DNA from: CAYNVQ01 sp964400735
Lineage (GTDB): Bacteria; Acidobacteriota; Aminicenantia; Aminicenantales; Aminicenantaceae
NCBI GenBank assembly: GCA_964400735.1
Contig: CAYNVQ010000002.1
Coordinates: forward strand, 124,001-188,000
Length of the DNA: 64,000 nucleotides
Reading direction: 5' to 3'
The translations under genes and the position numbers were made by a program. The notes under the pieces were generated by a model. It saw only the letters and a program-made list of their open reading frames with translations. It was not told the origin of the DNA and made no database searches. The first letter of the stretch is position 1; every line of letters begins with the position of its first letter. Below are positions 10,701 to 18,289 of this stretch, one piece after another.

Positions 10701-10799
10701 CTGGCAACCGTGGTCGTCGGGGGGCTTATCACCTCTACGCTGGTTACCCTTATTGTCCTTCCGCTCATCTTTCAGACGCTCAAAAAGGTAAAAATTTGA
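7734..10799 (+). CDS. Heavy-metal efflux RND pump (CusA/CzcA family)
   Basis: A 1021-residue inner membrane proton-driven transporter with the RND plan: TM1 at residues 10-30, large periplasmic loop, TM2-6, second loop, TM7-12. The family hallmark in TM4 is present (GLIADATIILMEN, Asp near residue 403), as is the matching TM10 region (GIALEDGLVLLSA). It lies 26 bp after the adaptor gene. TM4 reads like CusA, which has DAAIVMIENAHK at this site, but the periplasmic cleft segment (NLDELITGVKSQLAVKI) has Glu where CusA has a copper-binding Met and resembles CzcA. Metal specificity is therefore open. Confidence 0.93.
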   Translation: MIQKLVHFSLRQRVFVILITILLALLGALALEKLPIDVFPDPSPPLVQIYTEAHGMAPEEVERLISYPIEASMFGLPKVQNIRSFSTFGLSIINVYFLEKTDIYWARQLVSQRLLEARESIPEQAHNPVLGPIATGLGLVYLYYLDSEDHSTLELRTIQDWLIKYELKSVPEVSQVLSIGGDVRQFQILVDPYSLLEYNLSISELSERVKQNNQNMGASFITKGKEEYIVRSVGLIQTIEGLENIVVANQKGTPVYLKDVADVKILPAIKRGTALVNGEGEKVVGMVLKLFGSNTARVIKNLEERIAEIKKSLPQGVTIVPFYNQASLVKKCFSTVGVNLILGIILVIIVLFLFMGDFSSALITVFSLPFSILFSFILMQRIGLSADLISFGGLAIGIGLIADATIILMENAHRHLQLSYESKAHAIVSAAEEVGRPLFFAIAIIVLVFLPIFTLTGVEGIMFRPMGYTISFALAGSLTFALVSAPALSSIFLKQKKAQSQEPILIRQLKKLYLPFFHFCERHRKTVFLATFLIFLSGVIIIPFLGREYIPYLEEGTLHLRVTLDPNISLQETISMATSIEKTIKETPEVTGVLTRIGRGEVGSHAHFVNDAEILIKYNPIQKWKHFRNKEEFIEEIEHRLDKFPGLSLNMTQPIAHNLDELITGVKSQLAVKIYGENFETLKEKSIQVKELIASITGASDVQVEQFTGQNHIQIILRMERTARYGLNTQDIQETIEASVGGIVLGQIYEEQKRFDIFLRFKPEFRGNIEQIGNLLIPLPGGGQIPLQQIASIEETIGPRVINRENNKRFITIQCNIRGRDIGRFVGEAQKKIDKNIQLPPEYLIKWGGQFELQQRANRRFAIITPIMLALVALLLFTIFYSFQEVLIILINIPLALTGGILALKFSGLYLSVPASIGFIAIFGIALEDGLVLLSAFHRNLKQGMTLRDAVHSGISIKLRPVLMTTFTTVFGVLPLLLAQGPGAEIQRPLATVVVGGLITSTLVTLIVLPLIFQTLKKVKI

Positions 10800-11482
10800 G
10801 AAATAAAAAATACAGCGCTCTCGTATTGATTATCGGTTTAATGATGGCGTCTACGCTCATATTGCCCTCCTGCGGCTCTAACTCCAAAGGAATCATCATC
10901 TTCTGTGCTGGAGACAGCATCACCGAATTCGGCTATCCCAGATTTTTGCACAGAATCCTTAACAGGGAGGGAATACGGAACAAGGTCATAAACCGGGGCC
11001 GAAGCGGCCACAATTCAAGAGAGTATCTTCAGCTTTTGAAAAAAAACCAAACCGTCTGGGCTGAGAACTCACCGGATTTCATTCTCCTCCAACTGGGAAC
11101 CAACGACATCCGTATCGACCAGGACCAGGTGTCGGCTGATGAATTTTACCGGAATATAAAGGAAACCATCCATCTCTTCCGAGAATGGAGAACACGAATC
11201 GGATCCCCCCCCAGCCTCCTCCTCGCTACCATTCCTCCTATTCCTGAGGGAACCCCTTTTCCTTTTAATTCCTCCTCCAGAAAAAGGGTGCAGGAAGATA
11301 TCAATCCTCTCATCGAAAAAATCGCCCTGGAGGAAAACCTGCCCATTGTGGACAATTTTTCTCTATTTCTCGGCTCGCCCCATCTTCTTCCCGAAGTCCA
11401 TCCTTCAAAAGAGGGCTACGAAGCCATGGCCCAGAACTGGTACGAAGCCTTGAAAAAAGCAGGCATCGGGAAAACGACCTAA
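10796..11482 (+). CDS. SGNH/GDSL-family hydrolase lipoprotein
   Basis: A 228-residue protein starting at TTG 10796, four bases overlapping the pump stop (TTGA). The N-terminal segment ends ILPSC, a good lipobox, so it is probably anchored in a membrane. GDSL blocks are visible: GDSIT with the nucleophile Ser near residue 40, the glycine block NRGRSGHNS, LGTND with the oxyanion Asn, and PEVHPSKEGY with the catalytic His. The usual Asp two residues before that His is Glu. It probably cleaves an ester on a lipid or polysaccharide; the substrate is unknown. It may be cotranscribed with the RND operon. Confidence 0.87.
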   Translation: MRNKKYSALVLIIGLMMASTLILPSCGSNSKGIIIFCAGDSITEFGYPRFLHRILNREGIRNKVINRGRSGHNSREYLQLLKKNQTVWAENSPDFILLQLGTNDIRIDQDQVSADEFYRNIKETIHLFREWRTRIGSPPSLLLATIPPIPEGTPFPFNSSSRKRVQEDINPLIEKIALEENLPIVDNFSLFLGSPHLLPEVHPSKEGYEAMAQNWYEALKKAGIGKTT

Positions 11483-11540
11483 CTCGCTCCTGGTTTTGTC
11501 TGATCGGATCAATTATCTGTCTATTGCCTGTGGACAAAGC

Positions 11541-11569
11541 TTGATATTTTCACGAAAAGGTGTTAGGAT
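11541..11569 (+). promoter_or_regulatory. Predicted promoter for the hfq-like/pdxA/xthA operon
   Basis: TTGATA (11541-11546, five of six -35 matches) and TAGGAT (11564-11569, four of six -10 matches) are separated by 17 bases. The Hfq-like start is 56 bases further on, preceded by an AGGAG ribosome site. Confidence 0.5.
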
Positions 11570-11625
11570 AAAAAACAAAGGTAAGTTCCAGACTTTGTTC
11601 TCAGCCTGAATCTAGGAGTACAATT

Positions 11626-11952
11626 ATGAACAGAAAACTTATCCGACCCAACCTCACCGAATACAAGGAAAAAATGAGCAAAGAGTCTGCCAAAAAAAAG
11701 CAGCACCCCGGCTACGAGACCCATGCCGAAAATTACTATTATCTCAAACAGATGAACAAAAAAACCCCCATGGCCCTCGTACTTCAAGAAGGCGAAACAG
11801 TCGAAGGATACATCGAGTGGTATGACCGGCACTGTATAAAGCTCAACAGGGAGAATAAACCAAATCTTCTGGTCTTCAAAAGATGCATAAAATATATGTA
11901 CAAGCTTGAAGACATCAAGGAAACTGACTCATCGACTAAAAGCAAGAAATGA
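11626..11952 (+). CDS. hfq: Hfq-like Sm-fold RNA-binding protein
   Basis: A 108-residue basic protein. Residues about 45-96 align in plan with Hfq: helix (NYYYLKQMNKKTP), Sm1 strand set (MALVLQEGETVEGYIEWYDRHCIKL) and Sm2 (LLVFKRCIKYMYK). The Sm2 signature YKHAI of classical Hfq is FKRCI here. A Lys-rich N-terminal arm of about 44 residues precedes the fold and is absent from E. coli Hfq. I know this form from Acidobacteriota, where it is annotated as Hfq. It presumably forms a ring that binds small RNAs and mRNAs. ATGA overlap with pdxA downstream. Confidence 0.75.
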   Translation: MNRKLIRPNLTEYKEKMSKESAKKKQHPGYETHAENYYYLKQMNKKTPMALVLQEGETVEGYIEWYDRHCIKLNRENKPNLLVFKRCIKYMYKLEDIKETDSSTKSKK

Positions 11953-12941
11953 TCCTTCCCAAGATCGGCATCACTCTTGGGGATCCCGGAGGGGTCGGTC
12001 CCGAGGTTGCCCTGAAGGCGCTTTGTTCCCTCTCTTCTCTACCGCCAGCCCACTATATCCTCTTCGGATCCCGGATGATCGCAGAAAAGGAGAGGGATGC
12101 ATTGAATCTGTCGGTGTCGTTGCTCCCTCAAACGGGAATGAAGAATGAATATTCCGGCTCCTCGATCTCCCTTTATAACATCGAACTTCCCAGGCTGTCT
12201 CCTGATAAGGGAAATCCAAATTCCACTAACGGGAAGGCTTCTTTCATGTATTTCGAACAGGCCGTACGGGAAGCCCAGGAGGAAAATCTCCAGGCTATCG
12301 TAACCGCCCCGGTTTCCAAGCGATCCTGGGAGCTGGCTGGCATCCGCTGGGCTGGACACACTGATTACCTTAGTTATCACTACCCTGAAGCGATCATGTT
12401 TTTCTGGTCGGAAAAATTGAAGGTGGCCCTTTACACCCATCACATCCCGTTGAAACAAGCCATTGGAAAGGTACAGAAAAAATCCCTCTTTGATTTTTTT
12501 CTCAGGCTCGATAAAAACCTTAGACGTATCCTATCCCGCAACCATGAATTTATGGTATCCGGTCTGAACCCCCACGCCGGAGAGCAAGGGCGCATGGGGT
12601 CGGAAGAAAGGGAGGAGATCATCCCGGCTATAGAAACCGCAAAAAAAGAAGGATTGTCCATCAGCGGCCCGTATCCTCCTGATGTCGTCTTTCGGAAATC
12701 CTTAAACGAACCCGACAAAATCGTTATCGCCCTCTACCATGACCAGGGTTTGATCCCCTTCAAGCTACTCGCCTTTGATCAGGGCGTCAACCTCACCTTG
12801 GGCCTTCCTTTTGTCCGGACATCACCCGACCATGGGACAGCCTTTGATATCTCCGGAAAAGGCCTCGCCAATCCTCAAAGCATGGTGGAAGCCATCCGGC
12901 TTTCCCATAGATTTCTGGGGCCCAATCAAGAAAAAAAATGA
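11949..12941 (+). CDS. pdxA: 4-hydroxythreonine-4-phosphate dehydrogenase
   Basis: PdxA oxidises 4-phosphohydroxy-L-threonine in the DXP-dependent pathway of pyridoxal phosphate synthesis. The 330-residue protein has the expected signatures: GITLGDPGGVGPEV at the N-terminus, TAPVSKRSW, the metal-binding GHTDYL, the HAGE region (LNPHAGEQGRMG), ALYHDQGLIPFK, and the ending FVRTSPDHGTAFDISGKG. Metal-ligand histidines are therefore present. It overlaps the hfq-like gene and xthA by four bases on each side, so the three are translationally coupled although they belong to unrelated pathways. Confidence 0.96.
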   Translation: MILPKIGITLGDPGGVGPEVALKALCSLSSLPPAHYILFGSRMIAEKERDALNLSVSLLPQTGMKNEYSGSSISLYNIELPRLSPDKGNPNSTNGKASFMYFEQAVREAQEENLQAIVTAPVSKRSWELAGIRWAGHTDYLSYHYPEAIMFFWSEKLKVALYTHHIPLKQAIGKVQKKSLFDFFLRLDKNLRRILSRNHEFMVSGLNPHAGEQGRMGSEEREEIIPAIETAKKEGLSISGPYPPDVVFRKSLNEPDKIVIALYHDQGLIPFKLLAFDQGVNLTLGLPFVRTSPDHGTAFDISGKGLANPQSMVEAIRLSHRFLGPNQEKK

Positions 12942-13735
12942 AAATCTGTACGTTCAACGTCAATTCCATCAGGGTCAGGGTGGATTTAATCAGCGAGTGG
13001 CTGAACCACAGGAATCAGGATATTGATGTGCTGTGTCTCCAGGAACTTAAGTCGACTGGAGAATCTTTTCCCTACAAAGATTTCGAGAAATTTGGGTTTG
13101 CCTGTGAGGTATTAGGGCAAAAAGCGTATAACGGGGTGGCCATCTGTTCCCGTCATCCGCTTGATGACACAAAAAAGGGATTTGCCGATGCGGTTTGGGA
13201 TGAACAGAGCCGGCTCATAGGAGTCAGAATAAAAAATATCCACATTCTCAATATCTATGCTCCGCACGGTGGACTCAGGGGGGAAGAAAAATTCGAATAC
13301 AAAATGGCCTGGTATGAAAATTTGCTCTCTTATATCGAAGCTTCTTTCTCTCCCCGAGACCCCCTCCTTCTCGTGGGTGATTTCAACGTAGCCAGAGAAG
13401 ACCGGGACGTGTACGACCCTGAAACCCTCCGAGATACCATCGGTACCATGCCTGAAGAAAGAAAGGCCTTTAATAAAATCCTCGACTGGGGATTTTCCGA
13501 CATCTTTCGCACTATCTATCCGGATAGCATTCAATACACGTGGTGGGATTATGTCGGAGGGGCCATCTGGAAAAATGAGGGAATGAGGATCGATTATCTA
13601 TTGGGCACAAAATCGCTTCTTCCCCGAATAGAGACGGTGGAGGTCGATCTCTGGCCCCGCCGGCGGCGAACGCCTAAACCCTCTGACCATGCTCCGCTCA
13701 TCGTCACTTTCAAAACGGAAAAGCACCAACCCTAA
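12938..13735 (+). CDS. xthA: Exodeoxyribonuclease III (AP endonuclease)
   Basis: A 265-residue member of the EEP nuclease family acting at abasic sites and on 3' ends in DNA base excision repair. Visible motifs are FNVNSIRVR at the start, LQELK with the metal-binding Glu, YNGVAI, the catalytic GDFNVAREDRDV, the DYLLG region with YTWWDY ahead of it, and SDHAPL with the catalytic His at the C-terminus. Its stop codon overlaps that of smpB on the opposite strand (CTAA shared), so the two operons converge with no spacer. Confidence 0.96.
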   Translation: MKICTFNVNSIRVRVDLISEWLNHRNQDIDVLCLQELKSTGESFPYKDFEKFGFACEVLGQKAYNGVAICSRHPLDDTKKGFADAVWDEQSRLIGVRIKNIHILNIYAPHGGLRGEEKFEYKMAWYENLLSYIEASFSPRDPLLLVGDFNVAREDRDVYDPETLRDTIGTMPEERKAFNKILDWGFSDIFRTIYPDSIQYTWWDYVGGAIWKNEGMRIDYLLGTKSLLPRIETVEVDLWPRRRRTPKPSDHAPLIVTFKTEKHQP

Positions 13736-14202
13736 CGCCACCTCTTCAATTCGGCCCTCATCTCCCGCTCGATATCCCTTTCTTTGATGGCCTCCTTTTT
13801 CTGATAGACTCTTTTTCCTTTGGCCAGGGAAATTTCTACTTTCACTTTTCCCTTTGCATTTATGAAAACCCTTGTCGGCACCAGCGTCAATCCTTTCTCT
13901 ATAACTTTTCCTGTCAAACGTTTGATTTCGCGGCGGTGGAGAAGCAGCTTCCTTTCCCGCCTCGGATCATGATTGTATCGGTTAGCCGCCTCATAAGGGC
14001 TTATATGACAGTTGATAAGAAAGATCTCCCCTTCCTTGATATCTGCATAGCTTTCTTTCAGGCTTATCCGCCCTTCCCTGATGGACTTGACTTCGCTGCC
14101 CAGCAGAGCTATTCCCGCTTCGAAGGTCTCCAAGATTTCGTAATTGAAAAAGGCTTTTTTATTGGTGGCAACAGTCTTCGCTTTTTGAGGCTTTTTTCCC
14201 AT
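13732..14202 (-). CDS. smpB: SsrA (tmRNA)-binding protein SmpB
   Basis: SmpB carries tmRNA to stalled ribosomes for trans-translation. I choose ATG at 14202 (156 residues, MGKKPQKAK) because it gives the usual length and has a GGAAGG stretch upstream; a TTG at 14241 extends the frame but looks spurious. Motifs: NKKAFFNYEILETFEAGIAL, GSEVKSIREG, HISPYEAANRYNHDPRRERKLLLH, and the basic tail KKEAIKERDIEREM. The tmRNA gene itself is not in this window. Confidence 0.94.
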   Translation of the reverse strand: MGKKPQKAKTVATNKKAFFNYEILETFEAGIALLGSEVKSIREGRISLKESYADIKEGEIFLINCHISPYEAANRYNHDPRRERKLLLHRREIKRLTGKVIEKGLTLVPTRVFINAKGKVKVEISLAKGKRVYQKKEAIKERDIEREMRAELKRWR

Positions 14203-14271
14203 TTTAGGGACTTCCTTCCGAGAGGGACATTCCTTCAGCAAACTGAGTCAAATTGATAAAAAGGAAGGGAA

Positions 14272-14790
14272 TCAAGAATCTACATGAGGATGGAAATTCT
14301 TGACGCAATCAGCAAGCATCTCCAAAACTTGGTTTTCAATCTCAGAGATAGGAATAGAAGCGACTTCAGAGATTTCCGCAACGACAAGTTCTTTGGCCTT
14401 TTCCATCATTTTCTTCTCTCGGAAAGACAGCGGTTTGATCTGTTGGAGATAAAACAGGCTCTTCAAAACGAGCACCATATCCTGAATCGTTCCCGACTTC
14501 ATAAGGGTAACATGCTCCTTGTATCGGCCCTTCCAGTTCATGGTCACATCGACTCCGCCGTTCCTGATAAAATTAAAAATTTCCTCTACAGAGTCTTGAG
14601 AGATGGGCTTCCTGATTCCGATCTCCTCTGCGTTTGAGGAGGGAATCAATATCAGTGTGTTATTGGCTAGGATCCTGACGTGGTAAATCTGGAATTCTTC
14701 CCCGAAATATTTCTCTCTCAGAATGTTCTCGATGATTCCGAGTCCCTGATTGGGATAAATGACCTTATCGCCAACCTTTAATGAATCCAT
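14272..14790 (-). CDS. CarD/CdnL-family RNA polymerase-binding transcription factor
   Basis: A 172-residue CarD-type regulator. The N-terminal Tudor-like RNA polymerase interaction domain covers about residues 1-60 (VGDKVIYPNQGLGIIENI), followed by the helical DNA-binding domain with the conserved tryptophan in MNWKGRYKEH and basic residues after it. CarD proteins stabilise open promoter complexes, notably at rRNA promoters. It lies 69 bases upstream of the smpB start on the same strand, and the divergent gene on the other side is rpmH, so the intergenic region likely holds promoters in both directions. Confidence 0.92.
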   Translation of the reverse strand: MDSLKVGDKVIYPNQGLGIIENILREKYFGEEFQIYHVRILANNTLILIPSSNAEEIGIRKPISQDSVEEIFNFIRNGGVDVTMNWKGRYKEHVTLMKSGTIQDMVLVLKSLFYLQQIKPLSFREKKMMEKAKELVVAEISEVASIPISEIENQVLEMLADCVKNFHPHVDS

Positions 14791-15051
14791 GATGCCCTGA
14801 TATTATATTTAATAATTACCCTAGAGTCAAATTTTTCCCTCCCTAATGTTGCATCCTTAAACCAGCCACTGCCTCCTCGGATGCCAAGCCATCTGATGAG
14901 GAAGCCATGGTCCAGTATCGATAAAGATCCGATAGATACCGGGAAATCCTCAAAGGTCAGTTATGAGTAAAGCGAGAAAAACACTCGAGTACAACCGTTC
15001 GAACGAGGAAAAATGCGACAGCTCAAACTTGGAATGACAACCCTTTTTCAC
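14791..15051. other. Divergent intergenic region between carD and rpmH
   Basis: No gene is seen here. I searched by eye for clustered DnaA boxes, as rpmH often neighbours the origin, and saw none. It must carry the carD promoter on the minus strand, but I cannot point to a convincing one. Confidence 0.5.
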
Positions 15052-15080
15052 TTGACAGAAAATAAAAGGTTTATTACCAT
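15052..15080 (+). promoter_or_regulatory. Predicted promoter of the rpmH-rnpA-yidD-yidC operon
   Basis: A perfect TTGACA (15052-15057) is followed after 17 bases by TACCAT (15075-15080), four of six -10 matches. The rpmH start codon is 31 bases downstream. A consensus -35 suits a strongly expressed ribosomal protein operon. Confidence 0.65.
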
Positions 15081-15111
15081 ACTGTTTCATCCTTAAGAGA
15101 TCGTTTGCAAG

Positions 15112-15246
15112 ATGAAAAGAACGTTTCAGCCCAACAAAAGAAAACGGAAGAAGAATCACGGCTTCCTCGTACGCATGAAGACCAAAGGCGGCCAGCGCAT
15201 CATCAAGAACCGCAGAAGCAAGGGACGAAAAAAACTTGCTGCTTGA
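15112..15246 (+). CDS. rpmH: 50S ribosomal protein L34
   Basis: A short frame encoding a 44-residue, highly basic protein beginning MKRTFQPNKRKRKKNHGFL and ending KGRKKLAA, the unmistakable L34 sequence. Its TGA shares one base with the rnpA ATG, so the two are translationally coupled, as is usual in this conserved operon. No strong Shine-Dalgarno is visible (GCAAG precedes the start). Confidence 0.97.
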   Translation: MKRTFQPNKRKRKKNHGFLVRMKTKGGQRIIKNRRSKGRKKLAA

Positions 15247-15593
15247 TGGGTGAAAACTTCTCGCCTCAAGAGAGAATAAGAAAGAAAAAAGATTTTAATT
15301 ATCTTTATAAAAAGGGCACGCGTTACAGAGGAAAATATTTCATCCTTATTTACCTCTCCAACGAGCTTGCTCACTCAAGAGTTGCCGTCGTTGCCGGTAA
15401 AAAAATAGGAAACGCAGTCCAGAGGAACAGGATAAAAAGGAGGTTTCGGACCTTATTCCGGAGAAATAAGATATTGCTTCAAAAACCATTGGATATGATT
15501 ATTATCCCCCAAAGGGAAATTCATGAGGCCGCTTGGAAAGGCCTTGAGAGATCCTATGTGGCTGTTCTCAAAGCCATAGATAAACAGTCCTGA
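15246..15593 (+). CDS. rnpA: Ribonuclease P protein component
   Basis: RnpA is the protein subunit of RNase P, which matures tRNA 5' ends. The start is ATG 15246, inside the rpmH stop (TGATG), giving 115 residues; the frame is open further upstream but only as a shadow of rpmH. The RNP motif KIGNAVQRNRIKRRFR is present, with FNYLYKKGTRYRGKYF before it. It again overlaps the next gene by one base. The RNase P RNA gene is not in the window. Confidence 0.96.
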   Translation: MGENFSPQERIRKKKDFNYLYKKGTRYRGKYFILIYLSNELAHSRVAVVAGKKIGNAVQRNRIKRRFRTLFRRNKILLQKPLDMIIIPQREIHEAAWKGLERSYVAVLKAIDKQS

Positions 15594-15802
15594 TGAAGAA
15601 AGCGGTATTGTTTCTTATCCGTGGCTACAAAACCTTTCTTTCTCCCCTCCTCGGAAATCACTGCCGTTTTTCCCCGACCTGTTCCACCTATGCCTATGAG
15701 GCCATTCAGAAATACGGACTGCTCAGAGGAATTTTATTAGGAACCAAGAGGCTTCTCCGCTGCCACCCCTTCCACCCCGGAGGAGTCGATCCCGTTCCTT
15801 AA
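15593..15802 (+). CDS. yidD: Membrane protein insertion efficiency factor YidD
   Basis: A 69-residue protein with the YidD signature: FLIRGYKTFLSPLLGNHCRFSPTCSTYAYEAI and a C-terminal CHPFHPGGVDPVP. It is an amphipathic inner-membrane-associated protein that helps YidC insert membrane proteins. It sits between rnpA (one-base overlap) and yidC (11 bp gap), the standard location. Confidence 0.96.
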   Translation: MKKAVLFLIRGYKTFLSPLLGNHCRFSPTCSTYAYEAIQKYGLLRGILLGTKRLLRCHPFHPGGVDPVP

Positions 15803-15813
15803 AGGACCTTCTT

Positions 15814-17469
15814 ATGGAAAAGAGATTATTATTAGCCATTGTGCTTTCCTTTCTCGTGCTGTTTCTTTACCAATTGGTTTTTGTAAAAAAACAACCCCCT
15901 CCGGAAACACCAATTGAATCTCCGGCTGAAATTCAGAAAATTCCTGTCCAGAAACAAGCCCAAAAAGAATCTCCCGAACCTATCGAGAAATCCCAGACCT
16001 CCCAGGAAAAAGAAGAATTATACCAGCCCATCTCTGAAGAGATGGAAAAACAGTTCGTGGTCGATACTCCCCTCTACCGTGCCGTCTGGACCAATAGAGG
16101 GGGGCAGCTGAAGAGCTGGAGGCTGAAAAAGTATCAGGATGAAAACAAAGAAAATCTAGAACTTATTTCCGTCCGATCAGCGGAATTGGACCAGTATCCT
16201 TTTCTCTTGAGCACCGACGATACAGATTTCGACAATACGGTCAACAGTGCCCTGTACAAATCTTCCTCTCCGGGTATGGAACTCCAGGATGGGCAGCAAG
16301 GGGAGCTGCGGTTTGAATACTCAACAGAAACCGGGTCTAGGGTTGAAAAGATTTTCACCTTCGAAGGAGGCACCTACGATTTCGACATTCAGGTTAATGT
16401 CTGGAAACAGGGACAAAAAATCGAACCACGAATCCTTTGGGGGCCGGGTTTCGGAAATCTCAGTGAACAAGAACTGAAGCAGAGAATAGGGGGCGGCAAT
16501 CCAGGGGTGAGCGTTTACACGGGAGGAAAGGTCACACGGCTGGAAGAGAGAAAATACACCCCTGAAAAGGGTTACTATAACTTTGCCGACTGGGTGGCCT
16601 ATGATATCAATTATTTCGCGGCCGTCTTCATCGCTCCCCCACAAAAAATAAGCGCAGCCTTTACGAAAGAGGACATCGGCCAGATACCCTATTATTTCCT
16701 CTCACTGGATCTCCCTGAAAAGGTTTACATCGGCCCCAAGGATATCGACCGGTTGACCGAACTGGGACATAACGCCAAAAAACTGATCAAGTTCGGTATT
16801 TTCGGATGGATAGCCGAAATCATGCTCAGGGCCATCAAATACATCCATGAAGCGATCCCCAATTGGGGGTTCTGTATAATCATTCTGACTTTCATCATCA
16901 AAATATTGTTTTTTCCTCTAACCTACAGCAGTACCAAATCCATGGCTAAAATGCAGGAGCTTCAGCCCAAAATGAAGGCAATAAGGGCCAAATACAAAAA
17001 AGCCAAACAGGACATCGGGCAACGCCGAAAAATGAATGAAGAAATAATGAAGCTCTATAAGGAGGAAGGGGTGAATCCGGCTGGGGGCTGCCTGCCTATA
17101 CTGATCCAGCTCCCGATATTCTGGGGATTTTTTCAGATGCTCAGGACGTCGATCGAATTCAGACAAAGCCCGTTTATCTTCTGGATCAACGACCTCTCGG
17201 TCAAGGATCCCTTCTATGTGACACCCATTCTGATGGGCATCACCCAATATATCAACCAAAAGATGACCCCCACATCGGCCGACCCCACTCAACAGAAGAT
17301 GATGTTGATCATGCCCGTGGTCATGACCCTGTTTTTCATGAATTTTTCCAGCGGTCTAGTCCTTTATTGGCTCACCAACAACGTCCTGCAGATCGGCCAA
17401 CAGTACATCATGAACCGGCTTCGGAAAAAACAAAAAAGTGAAACCCATGGAAAAAGAAGAAAAAAATAA
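15814..17469 (+). CDS. yidC: Membrane protein insertase YidC
   Basis: A 551-residue Gram-negative-type YidC: N-terminal membrane anchor (residues 5-22), a Pro/Glu/Lys-rich linker to about residue 70, a large periplasmic beta domain to about 340, then the conserved 60KD_IMP core with five membrane segments (IIILTFIIKILFFPLTYSS, MQELQPKMKAIRAKY, GCLPILIQLPIFWGFFQMLR, LVLYWLTNNVLQIGQQYIMN). The long periplasmic domain supports a two-membrane organism. It ends in a basic tail that may help ribosome binding. Its last codons overlap jag. Confidence 0.96.
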   Translation: MEKRLLLAIVLSFLVLFLYQLVFVKKQPPPETPIESPAEIQKIPVQKQAQKESPEPIEKSQTSQEKEELYQPISEEMEKQFVVDTPLYRAVWTNRGGQLKSWRLKKYQDENKENLELISVRSAELDQYPFLLSTDDTDFDNTVNSALYKSSSPGMELQDGQQGELRFEYSTETGSRVEKIFTFEGGTYDFDIQVNVWKQGQKIEPRILWGPGFGNLSEQELKQRIGGGNPGVSVYTGGKVTRLEERKYTPEKGYYNFADWVAYDINYFAAVFIAPPQKISAAFTKEDIGQIPYYFLSLDLPEKVYIGPKDIDRLTELGHNAKKLIKFGIFGWIAEIMLRAIKYIHEAIPNWGFCIIILTFIIKILFFPLTYSSTKSMAKMQELQPKMKAIRAKYKKAKQDIGQRRKMNEEIMKLYKEEGVNPAGGCLPILIQLPIFWGFFQMLRTSIEFRQSPFIFWINDLSVKDPFYVTPILMGITQYINQKMTPTSADPTQQKMMLIMPVVMTLFFMNFSSGLVLYWLTNNVLQIGQQYIMNRLRKKQKSETHGKRRKK

Positions 17470-18082
17470 CAACCAAGACCAAGAATTCAAAGGGCGAAAT
17501 CTAGAAGACGCCATAAGTCTCGCCGAACACACCCTGAAAATCCCCAGATCCCAATTCAATTATGAAGTCGTGACCGAAAAGACAAAGCTTTTCGGAATAG
17601 GGAGCAAGGAAGTCGTCATACGGACCTGGCCTAAAAAACCGCTGAAGGATTATCCTGCCGCTCAATTCCTGGATAAATTCCTCACGCTCTATCCACTTGA
17701 CATCCGTTTTCAACTGAAAGAAAAAAACGACATGTTGTACATCATTTTCGAGGGAATAGATAAGTACCTGCTGCTTCGCAAAGACGGTTCCCTGCTTTTG
17801 GCCCTCCAGCATCTGCTCAATAAGCTCTCCCCGAAAAAGGTGCAGACCGACTGTGACTTTTTCCGGAAAAGAAAAGAAAGGGAACTGAGGGAAAGGACCC
17901 AACAGATCGCCCAAAAGGTATTAGAAACCGGAGAGAAAGAAATCCTGGATTTCATGAATCCCTATGAAAGACGAATCGTCCACATCGCGGCCAACCAAGT
18001 CCAAGGCATCACATCGGAAAGCATCGGGGAGGGATTCATGAAACAGGTAAAGATTTATCTGGCCAAGAATCAAACGGAATAG
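17447..18082 (+). CDS. jag: Jag/KhpB-family RNA-binding protein (Jag_N, KH, R3H)
   Basis: A 211-residue protein (ATG 17447; GTG 17438 is an alternative) overlapping the end of yidC. It has the Jag N-terminal domain (EDAISLAEHTLKIPRSQFNYEVV, KLFGIGSKEVVI), a KH-like domain at about residues 75-135 (LRKDGSLLLALQHLLNKL), and a C-terminal R3H domain (NPYERRIVHIAANQVQGITSESIG). In the KH region the usual GKRGxxL is replaced by LRKDGSLLLAL, but the plan is kept. These proteins bind RNA and are linked to envelope and division control in other bacteria. Confidence 0.9.
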   Translation: MEKEEKNNNQDQEFKGRNLEDAISLAEHTLKIPRSQFNYEVVTEKTKLFGIGSKEVVIRTWPKKPLKDYPAAQFLDKFLTLYPLDIRFQLKEKNDMLYIIFEGIDKYLLLRKDGSLLLALQHLLNKLSPKKVQTDCDFFRKRKERELRERTQQIAQKVLETGEKEILDFMNPYERRIVHIAANQVQGITSESIGEGFMKQVKIYLAKNQTE

Positions 18083-18289
18083 TCTCTCTCGTCCATTCAC
18101 ACCATTCTGCTAACAGTACCGGTTTTAGCTGCGGGCTTTTCCTCAAAGAAAAATATCTTTGAAAGATGGATGACGGCCCCCCTTGATTAAAATGACATAT
18201 TCCCATAGATTCTATAGGTTATATAGTATATCGGCCTCATTTTATCCCCTCTTTACTGATGTCCTCATTATGTCTAATATATACTCATC

